DNA of 64,000 bases from Streptomyces pactum (GCF_002005225.1 NZ_CP019724.1:186001-250000), one strand, 5' to 3'. Shown: positions 15,463 through 24,471, counted from the stretch's first letter. Translations and numbers: made by a program. Notes: generated by a model from the letters alone, not told the origin.

Positions 15463-16095
15463 ATGACTTCCCTCACCTGCGTCACCCTCGAGGTGGCCGA
15501 CCTCACGGCCGCCGACCACTTCTACACCGCCGCCTTCGCCCTGGGGCCGCGGGTGCGTCTGCGGGCCGGCGACGCGCCGACGACGGGCTTTCGCGGGTTC
15601 ACGATGTCGATCACGGTGTCCCAGCCGGCCGACGTCGACAGCTTCCTCGGCTCCGCCCTCGAGGCCGGCGCCACGACGCTGAAGCCGGCCGCGAAGTCCC
15701 TGTGGGGCTACGGCGGCGTCGTGCAGGCCCCGGACGGCACGATCTGGAAGGTGGCGACCTCGTCGAAGAAGAACACCGGCCCCGCCACCCGGAAGGTCGA
15801 CGACCTCGTGCTCCTGCTGGGCGCCGAGGACGTCAAGGCGAGCAAGCAGTTCTACGTCGAGCAGGGGCTCACCGTGGCGAAGAGCTTCGGCGGCAAGTAC
15901 GTCGAGTTCGCCTCCGAGGACTCCAGCCCCGTCAAGCTGGCACTGTACAAGCGCCGGGGCCTGGCCAAGGACGTCGGCGTGACCGAGGACGGCAGCGGCT
16001 CGCACCGGATCGTGCTCGGCGGCACCACCGGGGCCTTCACCGACCCGGACGGGTTCGCCTGGGAGCCCGCGCCGGTGACGTCCGCGTCCGCCTAG
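15463..16095 (+). CDS. Two-module VOC protein (glyoxalase-like)
   Basis: The 210-aa protein has two VOC modules (MTSLTCVTLEVADLTAADHFY and RKVDDLVLLLGAEDVKASKQFY). TAGCGT at 15450-15455 lies 7 bases before the ATG and no ribosome-binding site is present, so the transcript is probably leaderless. An ATG at 15421 with a weak AGGA is the alternative start. Function unknown. Confidence 0.82.
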   Translation: MTSLTCVTLEVADLTAADHFYTAAFALGPRVRLRAGDAPTTGFRGFTMSITVSQPADVDSFLGSALEAGATTLKPAAKSLWGYGGVVQAPDGTIWKVATSSKKNTGPATRKVDDLVLLLGAEDVKASKQFYVEQGLTVAKSFGGKYVEFASEDSSPVKLALYKRRGLAKDVGVTEDGSGSHRIVLGGTTGAFTDPDGFAWEPAPVTSASA

Positions 16096-16153
16096 GCGGG
16101 ACGTGTCCTCGCCGGGATCCGCGGCGCCCCGTGCCGGCGCGGCGGGACACGAG

Positions 16154-16200
16154 CGAGCCCACCGCGCGGTGCCGGTCGCGGGCACCGCGCGGTGGGCTCG
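16154..16200. terminator. Bidirectional terminator hairpin
   Basis: Perfect 20-bp arms at 16154-16173 and 16181-16200 lie between the convergent VOC and neocarzinostatin-family genes. Confidence 0.9.
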
Positions 16201-16216
16201 GGCCCGGCGGGCCGGC

Positions 16217-16633
16217 TCAGCCGAAGGAGATGCCGGTGCCGACCGGACCGGTGCTCTCCTGGTAGGCGACCAACTGGCACTGCTGCGTGCCGCAGTCCAC
16301 GGTCACGGGGGTGCCGGTGCCGGTGCTCCAGTCGGTGGCCGTGAACTGCTCGCGCACCGTGTAGGGGGCGGTGAAGCCGCCGTCGGCGCCGACGGTGGCC
16401 CTCGTCAGCGTGTCGGTGCACGTGGTGTTCTCCCGGCACTGCGCCACGGCGACCTCGGCGCCCGCCGGGAAGCCGGTGCCGGTCACGGTCACGGACTGGC
16501 CGTCGGACAGGCCGCTGCCGGGCGAGGCGGTCACCGCCGGCGCCGCGGAGGCCGGGGCTGCCGAGAAGGCGAGGGCGGCCACGGCGGCGGCGCCCAGCAG
16601 GCCGGACTTGGTCAGACGCGAGCGGATCTGCAT
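16217..16633 (-). CDS. Neocarzinostatin-family secreted apoprotein
   Basis: The 138-aa protein has a signal peptide (residues 1-31, cleavage after SAAPASA) and a mature domain of about 107 aa matching the immunoglobulin-like fold of neocarzinostatin, macromomycin and C-1027 apoproteins: ASPGSGLSDGQSVTVTGTGF, AVAQCRENTTC, VDCGTQQCQ and the C-terminal GPVGTGISFG. All four disulfide cysteines are present. Family members bind and protect labile enediyne chromophores, though orphans occur without enediyne genes. No enediyne PKS is visible. Here it sits next to the hydrazine cassette, so it might bind another reactive product, or be unrelated. GGGGAG precedes the ATG. Confidence 0.9.
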   Translation of the reverse strand: MQIRSRLTKSGLLGAAAVAALAFSAAPASAAPAVTASPGSGLSDGQSVTVTGTGFPAGAEVAVAQCRENTTCTDTLTRATVGADGGFTAPYTVREQFTATDWSTGTGTPVTVDCGTQQCQLVAYQESTGPVGTGISFG

Positions 16634-16752
16634 GTTCGTCTCCCCATCGGGTAAGCGGAACGGCGCGTTCAGGTGATCACGCCTCACCCAGAGTCGGCCG
16701 GAGCGCATGAGACCGGCTCGAGAAACGCTCGAACGTCCTGTGCGGAGGGCCG

Positions 16753-17541
16753 TCAGGGCTTGCCCAGCATGAAGCCCACACCGCGCACCGTCACGATCCA
16801 GCCGCTGTCGCCCAGCTTGCCGCGGAGGCTGCTGACGTGGGTGTCGACGGTGCGGCGGGACCACGAGTCGCCCCAGACCCGCTGGAGGAGCTGCTTGCGC
16901 GGGATGACTGTGTCCGGGTGCGAGGCGAGCAGGCACAGGAGGTCGAACTCCTTGCGGGTCAGGGCGACCTCCTCGCCGCCGACCAGGACCTCGCGGGAGC
17001 CCACGTCGATGTGCAGCCGGCCGTGCCGCAGCTCGCGGGCGGCGGCGGGCTGCCATGCGGCCCGCCGCATCACCGCCTCGATCCGGGCCATCAGCTCGCG
17101 CAGGCCGTACGGCTTGGCGACGTAGTCGTCGGCGCCCGCCTGCAGGCCGAGGACGCAGTCCAGTTCGGAGGCGCGGGCGGTGACGATGATGACCGGCACC
17201 CGGCTGACGGCGCGCAGGGCGCGGCAGACCTCCAGGCCGTCCAGGTCGGGCAGCTCGAGGTCGAGGAGGACCAGGTCGGCGTCCTCGTGGGCGCGCAGCA
17301 CGTCCTGGCCGCGCCGGACGCCGAGGGCCTCGTGGCCGTGCCGGCGCAACTGGGTGACCAGGGAGTCGGCGCAGGCGGTGTCGGCGTCGACGACGAGGAC
17401 GCGCCGCCCGGAGGGCATCGATACGGCCGCGCCGGGGCCGGTGGCGGCCGGCTCGTGCTCCTGCGCGGGCCGTGGGAGGGCCGGGGCGGGGCCGGCGGGC
17501 GGGCGGGTGTCGAGCAGCGCCTGTGCCGATGTGTGGGTCAT
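16753..17541 (-). CDS. OmpR/PhoB-family response regulator, orphan
   Basis: The 262-aa protein has a 55-residue disordered N terminus, a receiver domain (RRVLVVDADTACADSLV, phosphoacceptor Asp in VLLDLELPDLDG, VIIVTARAS, YVAKPYGLREL) and a winged-helix output domain (LTRKEFDLLCLLASHPDTVI, WSRRTVDTHVSSLRGKLGDSGWI). No histidine kinase gene is adjacent. The GGGGGAGGC before the ATG fixes the start. It may be a pathway regulator; orphan regulators of this type occur in angucycline clusters (JadR1-like). That comparison is by architecture only. Confidence 0.88.
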   Translation of the reverse strand: MTHTSAQALLDTRPPAGPAPALPRPAQEHEPAATGPGAAVSMPSGRRVLVVDADTACADSLVTQLRRHGHEALGVRRGQDVLRAHEDADLVLLDLELPDLDGLEVCRALRAVSRVPVIIVTARASELDCVLGLQAGADDYVAKPYGLRELMARIEAVMRRAAWQPAAARELRHGRLHIDVGSREVLVGGEEVALTRKEFDLLCLLASHPDTVIPRKQLLQRVWGDSWSRRTVDTHVSSLRGKLGDSGWIVTVRGVGFMLGKP

Positions 17542-17706
17542 GCCTCCCCCGGGGTCCGGTGCGGTGCGCGGGGCGTGTGCGGCGGCGGGCGGCACGGGGT
17601 GCGGGCCGCCCGTGGCGCCGCGGGCACGGGGCCCGCCCCGACCGTGAATCTAAAAGGGCGCGGTCGAGCCCCGGTACAGCCCCGCTGACCCGGTGGGAGC
17701 CGGGTG

Positions 17707-18111
17707 CTACGGGTTGAGGACCCAGGCCGACGCGTGGCGCGTGAACCCGATGTGCGGGTAGTAGTCGACGGCCGCGGGCGCGGACAGGAGGACCAGTTTG
17801 GCGGCCGGTGCCGCCTCCCGCGTGGCGTCGATCAGGGCGCGGCCGATGCCGGAGCGCTGGCGCTCCCGTACGACGGCGATGTCGCAGACGTAGGTGACGT
17901 AGGAGAAGTCGGACATGGCGCGCACGATGCCCAGGAGCGTGCCCTCCTCGTCGCGGGCGGCCAGGACGAGGTTGGCGTTCGCGACCATGGCGGCGAACCG
18001 TTCTGGGTCCTCGACCGGGCGCCGCTCGGCGAGGCCGGAGGCGTGGTAGACGGCGAGGACTTCGGCCGGGTCGAGGGCGGCCCCCTCGACGCGGTCAGTC
18101 TTCCAGTTCAT
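17707..18111 (-). CDS. GNAT N-acetyltransferase of hydrazine cassette (FzmR-like)
   Basis: The 134-aa minimal GNAT domain has the acetyl-CoA loop VVRERQRSGIGRALID, preceded by VTYVCDIAV and followed by VLLSAPAAVDYYPHIGF. In the fosfazinomycin pathway FzmR acetylates hydrazinosuccinate before cleavage by an adenylosuccinate-lyase homologue. Here the gene overlaps that lyase gene by 17 bases as last gene of the operon. Function is inferred from this gene partnership rather than from residues specific to the substrate. Confidence 0.8.
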   Translation of the reverse strand: MNWKTDRVEGAALDPAEVLAVYHASGLAERRPVEDPERFAAMVANANLVLAARDEEGTLLGIVRAMSDFSYVTYVCDIAVVRERQRSGIGRALIDATREAAPAAKLVLLSAPAAVDYYPHIGFTRHASAWVLNP

Positions 18112-19381
18112 GCAGTTTCTCCAGACGGGTGCGGATCACATCGTGGTGGACGAGGAAGCGCTCGGCACCGAGGGGGGCCGGGCCGATGCCCTCCTTGGCC
18201 AGGGCCGCGCCGAAGTGCTCGCCCGTCGCCAGGGTGTGGCCGGCCGCGGCCTGCACGCTGCGGTAGGCGTGTTCGCGCTCCATGCCCTCGCCGAGGAGGT
18301 CGGCGAGGACCGCGGAGCTGTGGACGAGGCCGTCGGTCTGGTCGATGTGTGCGCGCATCCGGTCGGCGTCGACGGTGAGCGAGGCCACCAGGTCGGCGGC
18401 CCTGGTGACCTGGAAGTGGCCGGCGCAGAGGCTGTCGGGCAGGATCACCCGCTCCACGCACTGGTGGGCGAGGTCGCGTTCGTGCCAGAGCGCCACGTTC
18501 TCCACCGCGGTGTCGGCGTAGCCGCGCAGCAGGCGGGCCAGCCCGCACAGGCGTTCGCTCGTGGTGGGGTTGCGTTTGTGGGGCATGGCGCTGGAGCCCT
18601 GGTAGGCGCCGGTGCGCCGTTCCTCGACCTCGCGGACCTCGGTGCGCTGCAGCAGCCGCAGTTCCAGGGCGATCTGTTCCACGCAGGCGCCCAGTGTGGC
18701 CACGGCCTGCAGGAGCTGGGCGTGCCGGTCCCGGGCGACGACCTGGCTGGGCGCGGGCTCGGCGGCCAGGCCCAGGGCGGCCAGGACGTGCTCCTCGACG
18801 CGCGGGTCGATCAGCGCGTAGGTGCCGACGGAGCCGGAGACGGTGCCGACGGCGACGGCCTCGCGGGCGGCGGCGAGCCGGCCGAGCGAGCGGTCCACGG
18901 CGAAGGCGTGGCCGGCGAGTTTGTGCCCGAAGGTGGTGGGCTCGGCGTGCACGCCGTGGGTGCGGCCCACCATGACGGTGTCCCAGTGCTCCAGGGCCCG
19001 TTCGGTCAGCACCCGGCGCAGCCGCCGGGTGGCGCCGGTGAGCAGGTCGGTGGCGCGGGCCAGGGTGTGGCCCAGGGCGGTGTCGACGAGGTCGTAGCTG
19101 GTCATGCCGTGGTGCACCCAGCACGCGGAGGAGGCGGGGATGTCCTCGCAGTAGGCGGCGAGGAAGGAGAGCACCTCGTGGTCGCGTTCCCGTTCGATCT
19201 CGGCGACCCGCTCGGGGTCCGGGACGCGGGCGCGGCGCATGTCCTCGACCGCCTCGTGCGGTACGCGGCCCAGGGCGGCCTGCGCCTGGGAGGCGAGGAT
19301 CTCCACCCGCACCCAGGTGGCGTAGCGGGAGCGGTCGGTGAAGAGGTGGGCCATCTCGGGCAGCGTGTATCGGGCAAGCAT
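18095..19381 (-). CDS. Adenylosuccinate-lyase family enzyme, N-acetylhydrazinosuccinate lyase candidate (FzmQ-like)
   Basis: The 428-aa protein has the fumarase/aspartase-superfamily motifs WVHHGMTSYDLVDTALG, VGRTHGVHAEPTTFGHKL and the signature loop GSSAMPHKRNPTTSERLCG with the catalytic Ser. In fosfazinomycin and kinamycin biosynthesis this homologue eliminates fumarate from N-acetylhydrazinosuccinate to give acetylhydrazine. Purine biosynthesis is unlikely here because the gene sits inside an operon of GS, amidase, GNAT and ferredoxin homologues. It starts 61 bases after the GS-like gene. Confidence 0.88.
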   Translation of the reverse strand: MLARYTLPEMAHLFTDRSRYATWVRVEILASQAQAALGRVPHEAVEDMRRARVPDPERVAEIERERDHEVLSFLAAYCEDIPASSACWVHHGMTSYDLVDTALGHTLARATDLLTGATRRLRRVLTERALEHWDTVMVGRTHGVHAEPTTFGHKLAGHAFAVDRSLGRLAAAREAVAVGTVSGSVGTYALIDPRVEEHVLAALGLAAEPAPSQVVARDRHAQLLQAVATLGACVEQIALELRLLQRTEVREVEERRTGAYQGSSAMPHKRNPTTSERLCGLARLLRGYADTAVENVALWHERDLAHQCVERVILPDSLCAGHFQVTRAADLVASLTVDADRMRAHIDQTDGLVHSSAVLADLLGEGMEREHAYRSVQAAAGHTLATGEHFGAALAKEGIGPAPLGAERFLVHHDVIRTRLEKLHELED

Positions 19382-19442
19382 GCGAGGCCTTCGTCAGGAG
19401 GGGCGGGGAGGGTTGGGGGGGGGAAGCTGTGGTCCGGCGGGG

Positions 19443-20954
19443 TCAGTAGGCGCCGAAGTACTCCCGCTGCTCCCACTCGGTGACCCGTCCGGGCGCGGGT
19501 GCGGCCTGCAGGCACCAGGCCTCGTAGCGGCGCAGTTCGCTCTCCTTGAGTTTGGTGAGGCAGGCGGTGAGCGGCTCGCCGAGCAGTTGGGCGGCGCGGC
19601 CGGCGCGGAAGGCGTCGAGGGCCTCGCGCAGGTGCCGCGGTACGCCGCCGGTGCCGTGGCAGGGCGCGGCACCGGTGGCGTCCGCGGGTGCGGCCGGGGC
19701 GGTGAGGCCCTCCAGGCCCGCGAACAGCTGGGCGGCGATGGCGAGGTAGGGGTTGGCGCACGGCTCGCCGATCCGGTTCTCGAGGTGGGCGCCGGCGCCG
19801 TGGCCGACGACGCGGACCATCGCGCTGCGGTCTTCCTGGCTCCAGCCGAGCCGGGTGGGTGCGAGGGTGTGTTCGGGGGCCAGGCGACGGTAGCCGTTGA
19901 CGGTGGGCACCGAGAGCAGGAACAGGTCGCGGGCCCAGTTCAGCAGTCCCTCCGCGTACGCCTTGCCGTGCGGGGACAGGCCGTCCGAGGGGTCCTCGGT
20001 GCCGAACAGGTTGCTGCCGGAGGCGAGGTGTGCGACGGACTGGTTGAGGTGCCAGCCGCTGGGGTCGGCGGCGTCCAGGAGCGGCTGCGACATGAAGGAG
20101 GCGTGGTGCCCGCGCCGGGCGCACCAGCTCTTGGTGACCGTGCGGAAGAGCAGCATCGCGTCGGCGGTGTCCAGCGCGGACATCGGGCTGAACGTCGTCT
20201 CGACCTGCCCGGGCCCCGACTCGTGCTCCATCGACCGCAGCGGCAGCCCGAGGGCGAGCAGGTGCAGGGCGAGCGGGTCGGTGAGGGGGGCGACGGTGTC
20301 GTAGTGGCCGTCGAGGTTGAACTGGTAGCCGGCGTTCAGGGCGGCCACGCGCGGTGGCCGGCCCTGCAGTCCGAAGCCGTTGCCCGTGTTGCCGGGAGCG
20401 TCGTCGAGGCGGCGGGTGAGGTACCACTCGACTTCGAGGCCGAGGACGGGGGCGAGGTCCCGCTCGGTGTAGCGGTCGACGACGTGGCGCAGCACGGCCC
20501 GTGACGAGAGCGGGTGGGGGCTGCCGTCGCGCAGGTACTCGTCGCCGATCACCCAGGCGGTGCGGGCGTCGCCGCCGGGCAGCTCGTGGAAGGTGAGGGG
20601 GTCCGGGACCAGGATGAAGTTCCCGGCGCCGGCGATCTCGTCGACGCCGATGCCGTGCTCGCCGAGGAAGTCGACGGCGACGGCGTGGCCGGTGTCGAAG
20701 AGGTACGGCCCGGGACTGAAGTTCATGCCGTTGCGCAGCACGCCGCGAAACGCCTCGGCGGTGAGGGTCTTGGAGCGGGCCAGACCGTGGGGGTCGCCGA
20801 AGACGAGGCGCACGAGGTCGAGGTCGGCGAGGCTCGCCTCGATCAGCTCGGCGGCGGCGATGCGGGCTTGGTCCCACAGCCCGTGACCGGCCACGAACGA
20901 GGGCCGCCCGACGCTGCCCTGCGCGGCGGGCGAGGACCATGACCTGGCGTACAT
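19443..20954 (-). CDS. Glutamine-synthetase-like ligase, acetylhydrazine-glutamate ligase candidate (FzmN-like)
   Basis: The 503-aa protein has GS catalytic-domain motifs: LEVEWYLT, MEHESGPGQVETTFSP (metal ligands), HHASFMSQPL, SGWHLNQSV (in place of HxHxS), and RIGEPCANPYLAIAAQLFAGLEG. It belongs to the non-ammonia ligases like PuuA that attach amines to the gamma-carboxyl of glutamate with ATP. The known hydrazine-cassette homologue joins acetylhydrazine to glutamate. The ATG at 20954 follows GAAAGGA. Upstream extension of the open frame is a shadow of other genes. Confidence 0.88.
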   Translation of the reverse strand: MYARSWSSPAAQGSVGRPSFVAGHGLWDQARIAAAELIEASLADLDLVRLVFGDPHGLARSKTLTAEAFRGVLRNGMNFSPGPYLFDTGHAVAVDFLGEHGIGVDEIAGAGNFILVPDPLTFHELPGGDARTAWVIGDEYLRDGSPHPLSSRAVLRHVVDRYTERDLAPVLGLEVEWYLTRRLDDAPGNTGNGFGLQGRPPRVAALNAGYQFNLDGHYDTVAPLTDPLALHLLALGLPLRSMEHESGPGQVETTFSPMSALDTADAMLLFRTVTKSWCARRGHHASFMSQPLLDAADPSGWHLNQSVAHLASGSNLFGTEDPSDGLSPHGKAYAEGLLNWARDLFLLSVPTVNGYRRLAPEHTLAPTRLGWSQEDRSAMVRVVGHGAGAHLENRIGEPCANPYLAIAAQLFAGLEGLTAPAAPADATGAAPCHGTGGVPRHLREALDAFRAGRAAQLLGEPLTACLTKLKESELRRYEAWCLQAAPAPGRVTEWEQREYFGAY

Positions 20955-20980
20955 GGGAACGTCCTTTCCTCGGGCGTGGG

Positions 20981-22369
20981 TTACCGGGCGGCCGCGGGCT
21001 GCAGAACGCGCGGGTGGGGCGGCACCGGTGTGCCGAGGTCCGACTCCAGGTGCCCGGCGAGCCGGAGGACCAGGTCGTCGGCGCCGACGGGCCCGACCAG
21101 TTGCAGGCCCACCGGCAGGCCGGAGCGGGTGAGGCCGGCGGGCAGCGACAGGGCCGGCTGGCCGGTCATGTTGAAGGGGTACGAGGCGGGCGCCCAGGCC
21201 AGCCACTGCAGGTCCCGGGCGTCGGCCGCCCAGGGCGGGGCGAAGGCGCCGGTGGCGAACGGCTCGACGGGCACGGTGGCCATGGCGAGGACGTCGTAGT
21301 GGTCCATGACGGTGCGCAGGGTGGCGCGCAGGCCCTGGCGGACCTCCTCGGCCCGGATCACGTCGGCGCCGCCGAGCGTGCGCCCGTGCCGGATCACCTC
21401 CAGGCGGCCGGGGTCGGCCCGTTCGTCGTCCTCGGGGCGGGCCCCGGCCGCCTCGAAGGCGGCGAGGAGGTCGACGAGGGCGGGGTACAGGCGGGCGCAG
21501 CGCACCTCGACGTCCTCGACCAGGTGGCCCTGTGCCCGCAGGGCCAGGCGGGCGGGTTCGGTGACGTGGCGGACCTCGTCGGCGGTGCCCTCGTACTCGA
21601 TCCAGCCGATCCTCAGTACCCGTTTGGTGCGCGGCGCGTCCAGGGAGCCGAGGCCGGAGTCGGGGTCGGCCGGGTGCGGGCCCGCCATGACCGTGGCGAG
21701 CAGCGCGGCGTCGGCGACGGTACGGGCGAGGGGGCCCTGGTGGGCGAGCCGGTCGGCGCTGTTGGGGACGTACGGGATGCGGCCCAGGGACGGTTTGTAG
21801 CCGACGACGCCGCAGAACGCGGCGGGGATCCGGATCGATCCGGATCCGTCGGTGCCCAGGGCGCCGTCGCACAGGCCCGTGGCCACCGCGGCCGCGGCGC
21901 CGCCGCTGGAGCCGCCCGCGCTCAGGCGCGGGTCGTAGGGGTTGCGGGTGGGCGGGGCGGCCCGGCTGACGGTCGAGGCGCTCCAGCCGTATTCGGAGGT
22001 GGCGGTCTTGCCGACGACGACGGCCCCGGCGGCGCGCAGCCGGGCCACGGCGGGCGTGTCCCGGCGGGGCCGGTCGTTGGGCAGCAGCGAGCCGCGTGCG
22101 GTGGGCAGGTCGTGGGTCTGCAGCAGGTCCTTGACGGAGACGGTGACGCCGAGCAGCGGCATGGTCCGCCAGGCGTCGGCGCCCAGTTTGCGGATCCGGG
22201 CGTCCGCGCGTTCGGCCGCGCGCAGTGCCTCCTCGCCCGCGACGGACACGTAGGCGTCGAGGGTGTCCTGTTCGCGGATGGCGTCCAGGACGGCGGTGGT
22301 GTGTTCGAGGGCGGACAGCTCGCCCCGTCGCAGGAGTTGTCCGGTGTGGCTGACGCCGCGGGCGGTCAT
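20981..22369 (-). CDS. Amidase-signature hydrolase of hydrazine cassette (FzmO-like)
   Basis: The 462-aa protein carries the Ser-cisSer-Lys machinery: Lys in VTVSVKDLLQTHDLPTARGS, the Gly/Ser loop SAGGSSGGAAAAVATGLCDG and the nucleophile region GTDGSGSIRIPAAFCGVVGYKPS. In fosfazinomycin and kinamycin formation the matching enzyme removes the acetyl group from N-acetyl glutamylhydrazide to give glutamylhydrazine. AAAGGAGAGG precedes the ATG at 22369. It lies 26 bases upstream of the GS-like gene and 11 bases after the large unknown gene. Confidence 0.88.
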   Translation of the reverse strand: MTARGVSHTGQLLRRGELSALEHTTAVLDAIREQDTLDAYVSVAGEEALRAAERADARIRKLGADAWRTMPLLGVTVSVKDLLQTHDLPTARGSLLPNDRPRRDTPAVARLRAAGAVVVGKTATSEYGWSASTVSRAAPPTRNPYDPRLSAGGSSGGAAAAVATGLCDGALGTDGSGSIRIPAAFCGVVGYKPSLGRIPYVPNSADRLAHQGPLARTVADAALLATVMAGPHPADPDSGLGSLDAPRTKRVLRIGWIEYEGTADEVRHVTEPARLALRAQGHLVEDVEVRCARLYPALVDLLAAFEAAGARPEDDERADPGRLEVIRHGRTLGGADVIRAEEVRQGLRATLRTVMDHYDVLAMATVPVEPFATGAFAPPWAADARDLQWLAWAPASYPFNMTGQPALSLPAGLTRSGLPVGLQLVGPVGADDLVLRLAGHLESDLGTPVPPHPRVLQPAAAR

Positions 22370-22380
22370 CGCCTCTCCTT

Positions 22381-24471
22381 TCACGACGCTCGGCGGATCT
22401 GGCCGGCCAGGGCTCCGGGTGCCGCGGGCCCCTGGCCGGTGACGGCCGTCCAGTGCCAGCCGGAGTCGAACGCGGTGACCTCCAGTGTGGTGCCGGCGGC
22501 GGCGAGCGAGGCGGCGAGCGAGGTGGCGCGGGCGATGAATCCGGACACCTGGTGGGCGGCGAGCAGGTCCTGTTCGCCGAACGGGTCGCCGGCGCAGCGC
22601 AGCAGTCTGAGGTCCATGAAGCCGTCGAAGCGGCGTCCGTCGACCTCGACGGCCTGCGGGGAACGGATGGAGAAGCGCACGTTGTTGCTGACGTGCCCGT
22701 GGTGGTGCTGGTCCGAGAAGTAGGCGAGGTCCGGGATGACGGGCGGCACGAAGTGGTCGCGGGCCAGCACCTCGGGCTTTCGCGGCAGGTTGCCGGCGAC
22801 GAAGTGCCAGGAGTTGTACTGCATGCGCGAGGACATCGCCCAGGCCGCGTCGGCGAGCGCGGTTTGGGAGCCGCCGAAGTGGGCGGCCGCTTCGGGCCGC
22901 GGCACCACGCAGCAGAAGAAGTGCGTGATGTCCCAGTCGCAGATCGCCGCCCAGTTCTCACCGCGCAGGGCCCGTACCAGGTCGGGCAGCGAGCGCATGC
23001 CGCGGCTCATCGCGAAGTCGGCGCCGAAGACGTCGGCGGTCGCGGCCACGGTCTCGTGCACCAGCGACTCCAGGCCGGTGCCGAAGGCGCCGTGGGGTTC
23101 GGCGAGCCAGCCGGGCGCGGCGGCCAGGGTCCGGCCGAGGTCGGCGAGCGTGGCGCCGGCCAGCGCCAGCCTGGTGCGCAGGCGTTCGGCGACGGCGTCC
23201 TGGCGGGCCCGGGCGGTGGGGCCGGCAGCGGCGGCCACCCGTTCCACCTTGTGCATCAGCGGCCCGTGGATCTCGCGGTACAACTGGGCGTGCCGGCCCA
23301 CCTCCCGGCGGCGCTCGCGCAGTGCGACGGCGAGCCGGTCGAGGTCGGCGACGCGGTGCGAGGCGGCGGCGGGCACCGGTTCGACGCCGGGTACGGCACG
23401 GTAGGCGCGGCGTACCCGCTCCAGCGTGTGGGCGACGTGGTCGACGGTGAGCTGGGTGCCGTTGGCCTCCTCGATCCGTCCGAAGCCGGCCGAGCGGATG
23501 AGCAGGGTGAGGCAGACCAGTACCTGGGTGTCCTGGTCCGACCACAGGTCGAACGGCAGGTCCTCGAGCGCGCTGAGGGCGCAGTGCGGGTGGCCGGGCC
23601 ACAGGGTCTTGCCGGTCAGGGTGTTGTGGTCGCGGAAGTTCGTGTACTGCGTGTCCTCCTGGTAGAGGACGAACGGGGCGGTGCGCACGGCCGCCTCGCG
23701 GGCCTGGGAGAGCAGCGCGCGGCGGCCCTGGGGTCCCTGCCCGGCGAGCCAGGCGCGGCAGTCGGCGGCGCGGGCGGCGTTCCGTTCCCGGGCGTGGTCG
23801 AGTTCCCGCCGGTAGGCGGCGAGAGCGGCGCGGTCGTACGGCACGCGGCGCACACCGCCGACCAGGGTGCGGGGGTCGAGGGGGCGGGCGCCGGGGACGC
23901 GCAGGGCGATGCGGCCCGTGGTGCTGAGGCCGATCTCGCCGAGGAAGGCGGGGGGCTGGGGCGTGCCGGGGGCCGGCCTGGGCTCCGCCGGCCTGGGGCC
24001 CGCCGCGTCGGGGTCCGCCGGCCCGGGGTCCGCCGCGTCGGGGTCCGCCGGCGCGGGGTCCGCCGCGTCGGGGTCCGCCGGCCTGGGGCCCGCCGCGTCG
24101 GGGTCCGCCGGCGCGGGGGCCGCCGCGTCGGTGACGCCGCCGTCCGCGTCGTCCGGATCGCGCCAGCTCAGGCCGCACAGGGCGGTCAGGGCGGCCTGCT
24201 CCGTGGAGTTCAGGGCCCGCAACTGGATGTCGCCGGGGACGTGCCCGTCGAGGGTGAGCAGCACGTCGACAGTGGTGCGCAGGTCCTCGGCCTCCCGTGC
24301 CCGCCGCCACACGTGCCCCAGCAGTCCGGGGAATCCGGCGTCGAGGTCACCGACGCGGTCCGGTTTGGCGGTGCTGCCGGCGGGGGTGCCGAGCCTGCTG
24401 GGACGGCGGCTGATCCGCTTTCTGGCGTTGACGGCGCGGCGGGATTCGTGGCGCCCCGCGGGTTCCTTCAT
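22381..24471 (-). CDS. Large hydrazine-cassette protein of unknown fold, candidate N-N bond-forming component
   Basis: The 696-aa protein has no domain I recognise. Notable stretches are FVLYQEDTQYTNFRDHN, the Cys pair in CDWDITHFFCCVVPRPEA, YNSWHFVAGNLPRKPE, a histidine cluster in YFSDQHHHGHVSNNVRFS, and a C-terminal beta-rich end (VTAFDSGWHWTAVTGQ). These could bind metal. Residues about 114-163 are an Asp-Pro-Ala repeat encoded by four 30-bp direct repeats, probably a flexible linker. ATG overlaps the ferredoxin TGA (ATGA), so the two are made together and may work together. An unknown protein and a ferredoxin accompanying the GNAT/lyase/GS/amidase set are the best candidates for making hydrazinosuccinate; that is inference. 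Confidence 0.75.
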   Translation of the reverse strand: MKEPAGRHESRRAVNARKRISRRPSRLGTPAGSTAKPDRVGDLDAGFPGLLGHVWRRAREAEDLRTTVDVLLTLDGHVPGDIQLRALNSTEQAALTALCGLSWRDPDDADGGVTDAAAPAPADPDAAGPRPADPDAADPAPADPDAADPGPADPDAAGPRPAEPRPAPGTPQPPAFLGEIGLSTTGRIALRVPGARPLDPRTLVGGVRRVPYDRAALAAYRRELDHARERNAARAADCRAWLAGQGPQGRRALLSQAREAAVRTAPFVLYQEDTQYTNFRDHNTLTGKTLWPGHPHCALSALEDLPFDLWSDQDTQVLVCLTLLIRSAGFGRIEEANGTQLTVDHVAHTLERVRRAYRAVPGVEPVPAAASHRVADLDRLAVALRERRREVGRHAQLYREIHGPLMHKVERVAAAAGPTARARQDAVAERLRTRLALAGATLADLGRTLAAAPGWLAEPHGAFGTGLESLVHETVAATADVFGADFAMSRGMRSLPDLVRALRGENWAAICDWDITHFFCCVVPRPEAAAHFGGSQTALADAAWAMSSRMQYNSWHFVAGNLPRKPEVLARDHFVPPVIPDLAYFSDQHHHGHVSNNVRFSIRSPQAVEVDGRRFDGFMDLRLLRCAGDPFGEQDLLAAHQVSGFIARATSLAASLAAAGTTLEVTAFDSGWHWTAVTGQGPAAPGALAGQIRRAS
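23983..24131. repeat. 30-bp tandem repeat inside coding sequence
   Basis: Four near-identical 30-bp units (24001-24120) plus partial flanking units encode Asp/Pro/Ala decapeptides in the 696-aa hydrazine-cassette protein. Units differ at one to three positions, mostly between CCCG, GCGC and CCTG variants. Confidence 0.92.

Noticed and set aside
16217..16633. Enediyne cluster
   Set aside because: The apoprotein is the only enediyne-associated gene; no PKSE, E-thioesterase or related unknown-protein set is visible.
18095..19381. Housekeeping adenylosuccinate lyase (purB)
   Set aside because: Its operon context (GS-like, amidase, GNAT, ferredoxin) is that of hydrazine biosynthesis, not purine synthesis, although the fold is the same.
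19443..22961. A 1172-aa fusion extending the GS-like protein upstream
   Set aside because: The extension has no coding character and overlaps the amidase and 696-aa protein genes; a ribosome-binding site and ATG at 20954 mark the true start.
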